DNA from: Cichorium intybus
Lineage: Eukaryota > Streptophyta > Magnoliopsida > Asterales > Asteraceae
NCBI GenBank assembly: GCA_023525715.1
Contig: CM042012.1
Coordinates: 49,862,464-49,926,463 of the forward strand
DNA: 64,000 bases
Direction of reading: 5' to 3'
The notes under the pieces are model-generated. The model saw only the letters and a program-made list of their open reading frames with translations, was not told the DNA's origin and did no database searches. Shown piece by piece: positions 1 through 11,786 of this stretch (position 1 is its first letter; every line of letters begins with the position of its first letter). A program made the translations under genes and the position numbers.

Positions 1-2
1 AT

Positions 3-1758
3 ACACAAGAAGTTGAATCTAGCATTCAACAAGAAATTGTTGAACCTGAACAAACGGTTGATCAGGAACAAATTGTAACACAAGGTGTTCGCAAATCTGG
101 TAGGGTTCGAATTGAACCAGAAAGGTATGGTTACCTTTTGATGGAAGAGGAATGTTATACGATAGATTCTGATGAACCCGTCAACTATCAGAGAGCAATA
201 TCAGATCCTGAATCTGATAAATGGCTTGAGGCCATGAACACTGAGATGCAATCCATGCACGATAATCAAGTTTGGAACTTGGTTAATCTTCCCACCAATT
301 GTAAGACTGTTGGGAACAAATGGGTTTTCAAGAAGAAAATCGACGTGGATGGAAATGTTCACACTTTTAAGGCTAGACTTGTCGCTAAAGGATACTCACA
401 GACTCATGGTATTGACTATGATGAGACCTTTTCTCCAGTGGTAATGATCAAGTCGATTAGGATACTTTTTGCCATAGCCGCGTACTATGATTATGAGATA
501 TGGCAAATGGATGTCAAGACCGCTTTCCTTAATGGATACTTATTGGAAGATGTCTATATGGATCAACCTGAAGGTTTTGTCGATCCCAAGCATCCAAACA
601 AAGTGTGCAAGCTTAAAAGATCTATCTATGGATTAAAGCAAGCGTCTCGAACATGGAACATCCGTTTTGATGAAAAGATTACGAGTTATGGATTCATCAA
701 AAATGAGGATGACTCATGTGTTTACAAGAAAGCTAGTGGGAGCATTGTCATAATCCTAGTATTGTATGTAGATGACATACTTTTATTTGGAAATGACATC
801 CCAACCTTAAAAGGTGTCAAAGCGTTCCTTGAGAGTTGTTTCTCAATGAAGGATCTAGGGGAAGCTGCTTATGTATTAGGCATAAAGATCTATAGAGATA
901 GATCTAAGAGACTTATTGGTCTTAGCCAAAGTGTATATATTGATAAAATCTTGAAAAGGTTCAAGATGCAAGACTCCAAAAGAGGATTCTTGTCAATGCC
1001 GCATGGCACCATCCTAAGCAAGTCTCAGTGCCCAAACACTAGGACTGAACTTGAAAGGATGAAACATGTCCCATATGCTTCGGCAATTGGGTCCATCATG
1101 TATGCCATGTTATGCACTAGGCCCGACGTCTCATGTGCCTTAAGTATGACTAGTAGGTATCAACAGAACCCAGGTGAAGCCCACTGGACTGCTGTAAAGA
1201 ACATTCTTAAGTACTTGAGAAGAACTAAAGATATGTTCTTAGTTTACGGCGGTTTAGAAGAAAGCTTAAAGGTAAAGGGTTACACTGACGCAAGCTTCCA
1301 AACAGATAGGGATGATTCGAAATCTCAATCTGGGTATGTCTTTATTTTAAATGGAGGAGCCGTGTCTTGGAAGAGTTCCAAACAAGAAGTGATTGCACAA
1401 TCCACTACAGAATCAGAATATGTTGCTGCTTCAGAAGCTGCTCAAGAAGCTGTCTGGATGAGAAAGTTCATAGAAGATTTAGGGGTTGTTCCTTCCATTC
1501 GGGACCCTATAGAAATCTTCTGTGACAATCTAGGTGCTATAGCTCAAGCAAAGGAACCTAGATTGCATCAAAAAAACCAAACACATTCACCGAAGGTATA
1601 ACTACATTAGACATGAAGTTAAGAATGGTGAAATAAGTATTCACAAGGTTCATACAGATCGAAATTTGGCAGACCCATTCACGAAACCTTTACCCCAAAC
1701 TAAGCATGAAAGTCATGCTAAGGGTATAGGACTCCGTTTTTCTAATGAATGGATTTGA
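3..1758 (+). pseudogene. Ty1/copia polyprotein, 3' part (RT and RNase H), frameshifted
   Basis: The frame is open from the left window edge, so only the C-terminal part of a Gag-Pol polyprotein is present. It carries the copia reverse transcriptase block (FSPVVMIKSIR, WQMDVKTAFLNG, the YVDD catalytic box near 768-779, YGLKQASRTWN) and RNase H (KGYTDASFQTD, STTESEYVAASEAAQEAVWM, FCDNLGAIA). The long frame ends at 1601 because of one extra A in a seven-A run near 1570-1577. The +1 frame then continues the expected tail (YNYIRHEV, LADPFTKPL) to a TGA at 1756-1758. Everything else in this part looks intact, so the element died recently or the base is a sequencing slip. The 5' LTR, gag and integrase lie outside the window. 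Confidence 0.93.
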
Positions 1759-2538
1759 TTTGTGTTTAATGTTTTATGAATATGAACTTATGTAAACGAC
1801 AAGAATTATGTAATATATGTGACGTGATGTTTCATTCATAATTATTGTGTTTTATTAGCATGTTTAATCCTTGAATAATTTAGTTATTCTAAACGTCCAT
1901 AGTCGATCATAGTTGTGGGAGCAATTATGAAGTAAGACTAATATGAATTGGATTGGTTGACTTTTATGGGTAAAAGTAGCAAAAGGTTGCAACCAAATTC
2001 ATAGGTACTTGTCAGTGAACAAGTATTGGACTTGACCCGTTTCAAGATTACTCCATGGATCATCATCATAAGTGATTCTTGAATAAAGGTATTATCATTG
2101 TATCCTTTGACCTGAGATACATATTTGGGACTCAAGTGTAGAGTGTACTATGCTTTGATATGGTTTACTGTTGTTCTTGAAATACAGACAACCATAAAGG
2201 CCATACTCATGCATAGTACTAACTATATGAGGGGCGTATGTAGTCAAGACGGGATTTGTTCCTCTTATGTGTTGAGAGTTAGACATCTAAGGCGCCTGTT
2301 TGAAAGTTGAACATAAAATGAGAATGATTAAGATCCATGTCTCATGTTCAACATGATGTCTGTGACAAAGGGATAATTGATAGATAACCTAATACATCAA
2401 TTAGAGCCTCGTGTTTTCTGAAGAATTGAATGTTGTTGAATGGCACAATGTCATGTGTTATTGGGGACAGTAAAATGTTGCTAGACGTTTACCACTGTCT
2501 ATATCATTCTGTGATGCAACCTTGTGCAAGTGGGAGAT
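1759..2538 (+). other. 3' noncoding region of the copia element, ending in polypurine tract
   Basis: This is about 780 bp of noncoding sequence between the end of pol and the 3' LTR. It ends in the purine tract AAGTGGGAGAT, the usual plus-strand primer of plant copia elements, directly before the TGTTAG start of the LTR. The short open frames here have no family features. The intact element at 4804-12565 has a similarly long 3' noncoding region, which suggests related lineages. Confidence 0.75.
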
Positions 2539-3618
2539 TGTTAGTTCTATATGCCCAAGGATGATCATAAAATGATATTACTAATAATACATGATCCTAT
2601 AGGGTCACACCAACAACAAGTTTGACACCAATTGATCATTTAGAACGTTAAATTTGATTTAACATCAAATGATACTAAACTTGCAATTTAATCTTGTAGG
2701 TTATTATTATTTGAGGTAAATAATAATAACTACAAAATTAAAGGTTGATTAATAATTCATATGTGATGAATTAATTAAGTGTAACAATTAAATTGTTTAA
2801 ATTGTTAAACGATTTAATTGATTTATAAGTAAGCCTTTTATTTAATTTAATTGGTAAATTAAATAAAATATATATATATATATTGTTATATATATATATA
2901 TATGTATATATATAATTATACAATTAAGATTGTATATTTAGATTGTTTATTTATGTATATGATTATGGGTTAAATGTTATCCCATTTAAGAAATAAGAAG
3001 ATGTATTATTTATAAGCTTTTATTATCTAAGTTTTATAAATAATAACAACTCACTAGCACTTCATTTGTCATCATAAAATCAGCCATATTGGAAGGAAAA
3101 GAATGCATTAAGAACTTAAAAGAAAAGGAAGATGCTTTGTGTCTTCTAGCTTTTGATTATAGAAATCAAATGGGACTTTCTTTTAAGCTAGTTGCATGTG
3201 CTTTTCTTTTCTTTTGTGTGGTATATGTTGGCCACGATTTTGAGTGAGTTTTTACATCATTCTTGCTTCAAGAAATCAGCCTAAAACTCTCCTTAAGTTC
3301 TTAAAAAAAATTGGTTTTTGGTTTCATAAGAAAAGGAGTCATATCTTGCAAGTTGTGGAACTAGCATTCAAGGGTGTTCAAGCTTGTGGTGGATCAACTA
3401 TAGAGGGATTCTAATTTGATTCCTAGCTATCAAAATCATCCAAACCAAACCCAAGAACAAAGGTTATGATCTTGAACTTAAACTATAATTGTTCTTCATC
3501 TTATCTCTACATGCATGTAGCATGATCCTCTTGAAAATGGAATTTGTGTTCATGATTTTATGCTTCCGTTGCAAACTCTTGTTTTTGAAACTAATTACAT
3601 GAACCTTGATTTCCAACA
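2539..3618 (+). mobile_element. 3' LTR of the left copia element
   Basis: The LTR starts TGTTAG directly after the polypurine tract and ends TTTCCAACA. It is about 1080 bp, AT-rich, with a (TA)n-like stretch at 2868-2914. At 3619 the reading frame of a different copia element begins (GTINKYKA, LVAKGY). This shows that the left element inserted into that older copy. The TSD cannot be confirmed because the 5' junction is outside the window. Confidence 0.8.
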
Positions 3619-4803
3619 AGTGGAACCATAAACAAGTACAAAGCTACGCTCGTAGCCAAAGGGTATCTACAGCAACCCGACATTGATTTTGATGAGGTGT
3701 TCGCACCAGTAGCTCGTATTGAAACTGTTCGAATTCTCATTGCCCTTGCTGCGTCGAAAGGGTGGGAATTACAACATTTGGACATGAAGTCATCATTTTT
3801 GCATGGGGAACTCCAAGAAGAAGTGTTCTTTCACCAACATGAAGGTTTTGTGAAGAAAGGGAAAGAAAAACATGTGTACAAACTAGTAAAAGCATTGTAT
3901 GGGTTACGCCAAGCCCCTCGAACATGGAACTTAAAGCTAAATGGAATTCTGAAAAATATGAATTTTCAAAGATGTGTACAAGAACAGGTGGTATACAGAA
4001 GGAAAATTAATTCTGATCTAATTAGTATATGTAGATGACCTAGTTGTTACTGGAACGAGCACTCTAATAATAAACAAGTTCAAGCGAGCTATGATAATGA
4101 ACTTTGACATGAGTGATCTAGGAATCCTGCGATATTACCTAGGTATAGAGGTGTATTAGAAGAGGGATCACATATTAATCACGCAAGAAGGGTATGCGAA
4201 AAAGGTACTTATAAAGACGCGGGGATGATCGACTGCAATCCCACCTTAGTTCCAATGGATCCAAATATGAAGTTCTCGAAAGGAGATGGTGAGGAAGACA
4301 CATACGCGACTGAATATCAAAGCCTTGTTGGACGGTTGAGGTACTTGCTCCAAACAAGGGCAGATCTAGCGTATTCTGTTGGAATTGTTAGTCGCTATAT
4401 GCAAACTTCGAAGAAGTCACATATGGCTGCCATAAAACAAATACTCCGATATGTAAAAGGTACCATTGGTTATGGGATTCACTATAATCACAGTAATCTA
4501 TTGAACATAGTCGGTTATTGTGATAGTAGTCACAATATCGACTCGGATGATGAAAGAAGTACTACTGGGCATGTTTTCTATTTTGGCGAATCACCAATCA
4601 CATGGTGCTCTCAAAAGCAAGAGACGGTGGCGTTATCATCGTGTGAAGCGGAGTATATGGCTGCCTCTACAGCATGTTGTCAAGCAGTCTGGTTGCTAGA
4701 TCTTTTGGGAGAAATAACTAGGTCTCAGATGAAGGAAGTGACACTGAGAATTGACAACACATCAGTGTTTCATGACAGAAGTAAGCACATCAAGTCAAGG
4801 TTT
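3619..4803 (+). pseudogene. Older Ty1/copia RT/RNase H fragment, host of two later insertions
   Basis: The frame runs GTINKYKA, LVAKGYLQQPDIDFDEVF and LYGLRQAPRTWN. After a frameshift near 4015 the YVDDLVV box is in another frame, followed by DLGILRYYLGIEVY with a stop. RNase H then runs from 4225 (YCDSSHNIDSDDE, SSCEAEYMAASTACCQAVWL, DNTSVFHDRSKHIKSRF). It breaks off at GGTTT, 4799-4803, where the intact minus-strand copia begins. The continuation is at 12566. It is a different copia lineage from its two invaders, judged by residues around YGLRQAP and its short LTR. Confidence 0.92.
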
Positions 4804-5570
4804 TGAAAGGTTTTCTGCAACCATGAACTAAATAACCTAAGTTCACATGCAACCTATAAGGATCTATGTTTTCTTCTAATTGAACATATAACAAAACCTA
4901 AAGGCCATGAGAAAATTAACTAAAAGAATAAAATCAGAAAAACCAACCTTTTAGAATTTCCTGGAAGCTGAGCAGCAAAAATATCCTGCCTCAAATGAGA
5001 TCACACCCAAGCCGAGAGGATTATGGATCGAAATTCCAGAGAGAAATAATAGAATGAGCGACTGATAATGAGGCCTAGGGTTCCCTATTTATAGGGAACT
5101 AAAAGGTAAAGCTAGAAACCCTAGCCGCAGCCCATTTTCCGGATTATGTGTACGCGCGCCGCGGCCTTTGCATTGGCGCGCCGCGCGCCGCAATTCAACT
5201 ATTGAATTCGTGCGGATATGTACGCGCGTCGCAGCCTTTACATTGGCGCGCCGCGCGCCGCAATTCAACTATTGAATTCGTACGACTTTAATCCCTGACC
5301 TCCTGATTAATCTAATTAATGTCACCGAAATTAATCCAATTAATTTCTGATTAATTATTAATCAAACAATATTATTTCTAATTAATATATCATCTCCATA
5401 ATATATTAACAAACAATATCTTGATTTATTAGTCATATAATAAATCAACCCTTTCTCTCTACTTAACTTTCCAACAAACCTCCAGCCATGAGGGCAACTC
5501 AAATGGACTGTGCTACTATTAATTAGGCAAATACTAATTATTAGTCATGGCTTAGACACCTAATCCAACA
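4804..5570 (-). repeat. 3' LTR of the intact copia element
   Basis: On the element strand the LTR runs TGTTGG to TTTCA. It contains a TATA box in a near-palindrome (5081-5100) and a GC-rich tandem duplication (5151-5280). It matches the 11800-12565 LTR except for an extra T near 4812, C/T changes near 5393 and 5495, and a CC/AA difference near 5450. Confidence 0.95.
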
Positions 5571-5585
5571 GTCTCCCACTTGGAT
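5571..5585 (-). other. Polypurine tract of the intact copia element
   Basis: On the minus strand this reads AAGTGGGAGAC immediately before the TGTTGG start of the 3' LTR. This is the standard position and sequence type for the plus-strand primer. The left copia element uses nearly the same tract (AAGTGGGAGAT). Confidence 0.85.
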
Positions 5586-6422
5586 AAGTCTATGACTATA
5601 ATTACCAATTTAACCTCTAATTAACCAGCACTTTTAGCTTCCTAGAAACCACTGCCAAACTCTGATCTAATCAGTTCTGTCCATAGATAAGTGATCAGAT
5701 GATCCTCCGTCCAGCAAGATATTTTTCAGACTCAAGACATGGATTAAAGTCAATCCTGGTCTGATTCACTGTTTCTCGATATCCGATTTGCATATGACTC
5801 TTAGACTACCAATTTAGTCCCGGTTGGCCAACCATTTTAGTCAACTTCAAATTCATCGAGAGGCCTACAGATATCTGTTCCCTGTTAGGGTCAAGGGACG
5901 AATAAGCTTCGACTCATATACTTATGTCTTTTACCAGACAAATCATTCACAACAATACGTTTTATAACACCGAGTTACCGATGCGTTTTCATATTATCAA
6001 TGAACAACCGTCTAATAAATCATAACTCATATGTCTTAGCTTAAAGATCAAAAAATATTATCGTCTCAACATTGCTCGTGATGAAATCCATGAAGCAATC
6101 CATTGAACGCGGGTTTATCCAATACTCAAATCTCCATTTCCAAGTACTCACGAATGGTGCAGCAATCCAATTGCAATGTCTAACTCCTTAGACAATCTAT
6201 TACCAATTCATGACAGTCTTACTTCACACTTACTCCCAAAAAGTGTAATCGACTGTGGATATTTGAATAATCCAATTATTCAGGAAGTAAAACATGCAAA
6301 AATAAAACACAATGATAAAGTATTGACAAAAGTAGTAAACCATTACTCATTAATAAATCTCTATTATTAAATCACAAGAGTCAAATACAATACATTGTTA
6401 CAAGTTTCGAAACCTATCTAAT
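5586..6422 (-). other. 3' noncoding region of the intact copia element
   Basis: About 840 bp lie between the pol stop and the polypurine tract, with no open frame of recognisable family. The plus-strand frame at 6176-6370 has no features of a real protein. Confidence 0.6.
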
Positions 6423-9400
6423 TTACATAAACTTTATATCATCTCTTAATCCAATGCTCCTAGCATGCTGATTATGCTTAATCCTACTCAGAGCCTTTGT
6501 CAAGGGATCTGCAGGATTATCTTCCGATGATACCCTCTTTACCACGAGGTGACCTTCTTCTACCTTATGCCTTATGTAGTGGTACTTTCTGTCGATATGC
6601 CTGGACTTTCCATGGTCTCGCGGTTCCTTTGTCAAGGCGACCGCACCTTCGTTATCGCAGAACAGTTCCACGGGCTCCTGAATACTCGGGACTACTCCAA
6701 GGTCACCGATGAAGTTCTTCAGCCAAGCCGCTTCCTTAGACGCTTCACTTGCTGCTATATACTCTGATTCACAAGTAGAATCAGCCACCGTATCTTGCTT
6801 GGAACTTTTCCAAGTTACTGCTCCTCCGTTCAGAAGGAATACCCAGCCAGACTGAGACCGACCACTGTCTCTATCCGTCTGAAAACTGGCATCCGTATAT
6901 CCTTCAACTCTCAATGTATCACTGCCTCCAAGTACCAACACCATGTCCTTTGTCCTTCGCAGATACTTGAGTATATTCTTTACAGCTATCCAATGCGCCC
7001 TTCCAGGGTTACCCTGGTACCGACTGACCATGCTCAAGGCAAAGGCCACGTCAGGGCGAGCACACGTCATAGCGTACATGATCGATCCTACGGCCGAAGC
7101 ATAAGGTACACGACTCATTTCAGCTATTTCTTCGTCTGTACTCGGACTTTGAGTCTTACTCAATTTTGCATTACTTTGGATAGGCAGCTCTCCCTTCTTG
7201 GAATTTTCCATACTAAACCTTTTCAGTACCTTTTCCAAGTATGTACCCTGACTAAGTCCAATTAGTCTCTTCTTCCTATCTCTTAGTATTCTTATCCCGA
7301 GAATGTAGGCAGCCTCTCCTAGGTCCTTCATGGCGAAACATTTCCCAAGCCAAGCCTTGACACCTTGCAAGGTTGGAATATCGTTTCCCATGAGCAGTAT
7401 GTCATCGACATACAGCACCAGAAAGATGACTATACTCCCACTAGCCTTGACATATACGCAGGACTCATCCTCGCTCCTAGAGAAACTAAACTCTTTGACT
7501 TTCTCATGGAAACAAAGATTCCAGCTGCGAGAAGCTTGCTTCAATCCGTAGATTGATCTCTCAAGCTTACACACCTTATTAGGATACTTTGCATCGACAA
7601 AACCCTCTGGTTGATTCATGTAGACATCCTCAGTCAACTTTCCATTAAGGAAGGCGGTTTTGACGTCCATCTGCCAAATTTCATAGTCATGAAATGCAGC
7701 TATGGCCAGCATAATCCTAATAGACTTTATCTTGGCTACTGGTGAGAAGGTCTCGTCATAGTCAACCCCTGGGGTTTGAGTAAAGCCCTTCGCAACCAGT
7801 CTTGCCTTGAAAGTGTGTACCTTTCCGTCCATGTCGGTCTTCTTCTTGAAGATCCATTTGCACCCGACTGTCTTTCGACCCGGTACATTGTCAACCAAGT
7901 TCCAAACTTGATTGTCATACATGGACTTGATCTCGCTATCCATGGCCTCTTTCCACTTGGCAGACTCAGGGCCCGCCACTGCTTCCTGGTAGTTAGCTGG
8001 TTCATCCAAATTTATCAGTGTCCTATCACTGACAAACGTGTCCCCATCCAAAGTTATATGGAACCCATAAAACTCGGGCGGCATGCTAACCCTACCGGAA
8101 CGCCTAAGAGGTAAGGATACATCTGTCGGACCAACATGAACTTCTTCCTCATGTTGGTTGCTAGTTTCTCCTAAGGTTGCGTCATCTGATGACTCTTGAA
8201 TTTCTTCCAGATCAATGGTACTCCCACTGTCCTCTTTGAATATGAGCTCTCTCTCTCGAAAGACCGCTCGTCTAGCTACAAAGACCACGTCCTCGCTCGG
8301 TCTGTAGAATAGATATCCAAATGACTGTTTGGGATAACCAAGGAAGAAACACCTTTCGCTTCTGTCTGCGAGTTTGTCTTGAGTCTCTCGTCTAACGAAA
8401 GCCTCACAACCCCAGACCTTGATATGTGCCAACGAGGGAACTTTCCCCGTCCACATCTCATGAGGTGTTTTAGCAACCTTCTTAGTTGGGACAAGATTGA
8501 GGATATGGGCGGCAGTCTCTAAGGCATACCCCCAGAAGTGAATGGGAAGTGAAGCTCGACTCATCATGGAACGAACCATGTCCAACAGGGTTCGGTTGCG
8601 CCTTTCTGCAACACCATTCAACTGTGGTGTCCTGGGAGGTGTCAACTGCGAAACTATTCCGCATTCCTTTAGATAGTCTAGGAACTCGATACTTAGATAC
8701 TCTCCGCCTCTGTCGGACCTGAGCATCTTTATCTTCCTGCCTAATTGATTCTCTACTTCGTTCTTGAACTCTTTGAACTTTTCAAAGGTGTCCGACTTGT
8801 GCTTGATCAAGTAGATATAACCGTATCTACTAAAATCGTCGGTAAAGGTCACGTAGAACCGCGTGCCATCCTTTGTGGTTGATCTGAATGGACCACACAC
8901 ATCCGTGTGAATGATGTCCAGCAGACCCTCACCTCTTTCAAAAGATCCTTTGAAAGGTGATTTAGTCATCTTGCCCAACAGACAAGATTCGCATACATCA
9001 TCCGACCTGAGGTCGAATGATTCCAACACTCCATCCTTTTGGAGTTGAGCGATGCGTTTCTTGCTGATGTGCCCGAGCCGACTATGCCACAGACATGCCT
9101 TTTCTACATCACTAGTAGAATCAATATAATTTACACTATGTCCTAAATTGTCAACACATTCAACAGTTTCATACACACCATCACAAGGATAAGCAGTAAA
9201 ATTTAAAATACCATTTTTGAAAACAGAAATAGAACCAATTTTATTATCAAAAGAAAATTGAAAACCTTGTCTGAACAGTGCGTGAAATGAAATAATGTTT
9301 CTTGCCATTTCTGGCGAATAGCAACAATTTAATAATTCTAAACTAACATTACTACTAAGCACTAAACTGTAAACGCCGATCTTGGTAACAGGGGACGATC

Positions 9401-9593
9401 TCCTATTGCCCATGATCAAGTTCAGTCTACCGTGCTCCACCTCCCTGCTTTCCTTTAGGCCCTGCAGATCAGAACAAATGTGAAAACCACATCCTGTATC
9501 AAGGACCCAAGAATTAGAAGATGGTGAGTTTTTAGAGATAGTGTACATACCTGCTGTCGATGGCTTTACTTTCCCATCCTTGACATCCTGCAA
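6423..9593 (-). CDS. Copia Pol: protease, integrase, reverse transcriptase, RNase H
   Basis: The 1056-residue open frame is in the same frame as gag and separated from it by one TAG; its nominal first codon is TTG, so it has no convincing start of its own. Order of domains: aspartic protease (LDTG, residues 31-34), GAG-pre-integrase HHCC zinc site (H170, H175, C201, C204), integrase core (D231 in HTDVCGPF, D294 in RSDRGGEY, E330 in NGVAERRNRT), copia RT (WQMDVKTAFLNG, the YVDD box) and RNase H (YTDASFQTD, TCESEYIAASEA, FCDNEGAVA, SRHIDRKYHYIR, NPADPLTKAL). All catalytic residues looked for are present and no stop or frameshift was seen. It would be made only as a Gag-Pol fusion. Confidence 0.96.
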   Translation of the reverse strand: MQDVKDGKVKPSTAGMYTISKNSPSSNSWVLDTGCGFHICSDLQGLKESREVEHGRLNLIMGNRRSSPVTKIGVYSLVLSSNVSLELLNCCYSPEMARNIISFHALFRQGFQFSFDNKIGSISVFKNGILNFTAYPCDGVYETVECVDNLGHSVNYIDSTSDVEKACLWHSRLGHISKKRIAQLQKDGVLESFDLRSDDVCESCLLGKMTKSPFKGSFERGEGLLDIIHTDVCGPFRSTTKDGTRFYVTFTDDFSRYGYIYLIKHKSDTFEKFKEFKNEVENQLGRKIKMLRSDRGGEYLSIEFLDYLKECGIVSQLTPPRTPQLNGVAERRNRTLLDMVRSMMSRASLPIHFWGYALETAAHILNLVPTKKVAKTPHEMWTGKVPSLAHIKVWGCEAFVRRETQDKLADRSERCFFLGYPKQSFGYLFYRPSEDVVFVARRAVFRERELIFKEDSGSTIDLEEIQESSDDATLGETSNQHEEEVHVGPTDVSLPLRRSGRVSMPPEFYGFHITLDGDTFVSDRTLINLDEPANYQEAVAGPESAKWKEAMDSEIKSMYDNQVWNLVDNVPGRKTVGCKWIFKKKTDMDGKVHTFKARLVAKGFTQTPGVDYDETFSPVAKIKSIRIMLAIAAFHDYEIWQMDVKTAFLNGKLTEDVYMNQPEGFVDAKYPNKVCKLERSIYGLKQASRSWNLCFHEKVKEFSFSRSEDESCVYVKASGSIVIFLVLYVDDILLMGNDIPTLQGVKAWLGKCFAMKDLGEAAYILGIRILRDRKKRLIGLSQGTYLEKVLKRFSMENSKKGELPIQSNAKLSKTQSPSTDEEIAEMSRVPYASAVGSIMYAMTCARPDVAFALSMVSRYQGNPGRAHWIAVKNILKYLRRTKDMVLVLGGSDTLRVEGYTDASFQTDRDSGRSQSGWVFLLNGGAVTWKSSKQDTVADSTCESEYIAASEASKEAAWLKNFIGDLGVVPSIQEPVELFCDNEGAVALTKEPRDHGKSRHIDRKYHYIRHKVEEGHLVVKRVSSEDNPADPLTKALSRIKHNQHARSIGLRDDIKFM

Positions 9594-9614
9594 GTATTTG
9601 GGGCAGCTTCTCTT

Positions 9615-10451
9615 CTAATGGCCCTTCTCTTTGCAGTAAAAACAGTTTGCTTCATCAGGGTTGGCCACACAAGGAATGTGGGAAGTCTTGGTTCTCGAGC
9701 CACTACTGGATGACCCGACCTGAACCTTTTCCCTCCAATTTTGCTTAGGAGAGCCCTTCCTTTTCTTTCCTTTGCCACTTCCGATGGCTAGGACGGGCTG
9801 ATTTACCGAGGGTACACTTTTACCCTTCATCCCGTCCTCAGCTACTCGAAGCATGCGATGCAACTCAGTCATATTAGCCTGATTGTTGTTCAAATGATAA
9901 GCCAGCCTGAACTGGTCATAAGAACTCGGTAACGAGTTAAGCACTATGTCAACGGCCAACTGCTCCGGTACAGGCATCGCAAGCTTTCTAAGCCGCTCCA
10001 CGTAACCTTGCATTCTTTGCACATGAGTGCAGATGGACTCTCCATCTTTAGGTTTGCTGTTCGTGAAGTCCTTGACCACCTCGCACCTCTCGATGCGCTC
10101 TTGCTTGCGGAACTTTTCCGCAAGCTCCTTGTGCATCTCAAAGGGCCAGTAGTCTTCGTATATTCTTTGCAATTCGGGGTTCATTGTGGCGATCATGATG
10201 CAGGCCACTTTGGTCGCATCATCAGAATGTTTTTGGTACAAGGAAATTTCCTCGGGAGTAGCAGTTTCAGGGTCAATATCGACAAGCTCGGTCTCGAGGA
10301 CATACTCTTTGTTCTCGTACCTCAGAGCCATCTTGATATTTCTAATCCAGTCATTGTAGTTTGTCCCGTTCAATTGAACCTTGGAACATAATGAGAGGAT
10401 TGAGGGAACACTGGAGTTTGAGTGGGGAGCGGATTGATCAGCAGAAGACAT
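9615..10451 (-). CDS. Copia Gag, ending at a stop codon inside its zinc knuckle
   Basis: The 278-residue nucleocapsid-type protein begins MSSADQSAPHSN after the long leader. It has the UBN2/DUF4219-like copia gag pattern (KVQLNGTNYNDWIRNIKMAL near residue 25; LPSSYDQFRLAYHLN near 175), a basic stretch (GKGKKRKGSPKQNWREK) and the start of a CCHC knuckle (C270, C273, H278). A TAG follows the histidine, and the knuckle's last cysteine lies in the same frame four codons past that stop. The stop occupies a position that is usually tryptophan in copia knuckles, consistent with a single TGG-to-TAG change. Whether it is ever read through is unknown. Confidence 0.93.
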   Translation of the reverse strand: MSSADQSAPHSNSSVPSILSLCSKVQLNGTNYNDWIRNIKMALRYENKEYVLETELVDIDPETATPEEISLYQKHSDDATKVACIMIATMNPELQRIYEDYWPFEMHKELAEKFRKQERIERCEVVKDFTNSKPKDGESICTHVQRMQGYVERLRKLAMPVPEQLAVDIVLNSLPSSYDQFRLAYHLNNNQANMTELHRMLRVAEDGMKGKSVPSVNQPVLAIGSGKGKKRKGSPKQNWREKVQVGSSSSGSRTKTSHIPCVANPDEANCFYCKEKGH

Positions 10452-11786
10452 CTATAAAAGAAGGTAAGTTTAATTAGATACTTGTCGGTCCTTATAATAA
10501 CCCAATATAAAATAAGGCTAGGATCCAACTATAACAATTTGCAACATAGAAGAGGGATGCCGTAATCTATAAGCAAATTTTTATAAAGGTAGGCGAATGA
10601 CGATTCAGCCAATTCCACCGCGGAAAAATAATCTTATTATAAATGGAATTCCTAGTTTCTTATGAGATTTATTGAACTGTTCAATAGCATGTTTAATCTC
10701 GGATATGCCCCACCGTTTGTGACTGGGATGCCGAGGATCACAAACCGGGTGTGAATAACCATGCAAATTAGCTTGGTACTCTCGGGGTCCATTATCATCT
10801 CAAATTGATGTGCCGGTAAACCACACACGCTCCATCAACAATGATAACACCCGAGACACCCATTGCCACTCTTTATGAACCCCCATTGGTGTGCCGGTAA
10901 ACCACACACGCTCCACCAACGTTTCATAAAGTGCAATGTGCAATTTCATGGGGTAGCATCAAATTCACATTTTTTCTTAAAGTAACTAGATTGGGATTTT
11001 GTGTAAAGGTTCTAGTACTTTGATCATTATACTTTTAATGATTATGTGGTCCTATCAAAACTGTTCGGCTAACGACCCTCCACTGATCAGGCGAGCGGTG
11101 GGTGAGAGTGTTCACCCATTAGACTGCCATTTTACAGGCAGCCTCCTTATACCCACTTTATAGACCAGCTTCGTGAATGAGGCCTACTATTGAATTGACT
11201 GACCAATTTTATCTTATACATATAGTATTAACAATTAATAACATATATAAGATGTATTTTAAAGCCCTTTAAAATATTCAAGGTTTATCTTTTAATTTTA
11301 CCAAATTTAACAATTAAATTTTGAATTAAATTAAACCTTAAATTCGATTTAATCAATTTTAATTACCAATTAATTAAATCTAAATATTTTAAACATTTTA
11401 AAATAATTTTCTGGATTTATTCCATTAATTTCGCCAATTTAAAATTAATTAAATCCCTTTTGAATTATCTTTTAATTAACAATTAATTAAATTAATTCAA
11501 ATGAAGATAGGTTTATCCAAATTAATCAAATTAATTAAAACCTATTCTAAACCCCCTAAAAATCGAATTCAAATAATGGGGTTTAAGGTTATCAATTTAA
11601 ATTAACAAAAAAAAAAGTTACCAAAAATAGAAAACCTTCCAAAACCCTAATACAATTTTCGAAATTAGGCAAGGGGGATTAGGGTTTCCAAAACCCTAAT
11701 CCTAGAAATCGATCCTGATATATATTAGGGTTTATAAGCTTTAAACCCTAAAACAGTTATAGCAATTCAACAAGAAAACAAGACAG
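10452..11786 (-). other. Long 5' leader of the intact copia element with internal repeats
   Basis: About 1.3 kb lies between the PBS and gag. It holds a direct repeat, GTGCCGGTAAACCACACACG, at about 10810 and 10890 with CACCAAC-like flanks. It also contains an AT-rich stretch at 11200-11600. No protein-like frame was seen on either strand. Long leaders of this kind usually carry dimerisation or packaging signals, but none can be named here. Confidence 0.6.

Noticed and set aside
6497..8114. Plus-strand frames inside the intact copia pol
   Set aside because: They are antisense shadows of a complete minus-strand Pol with all catalytic motifs.
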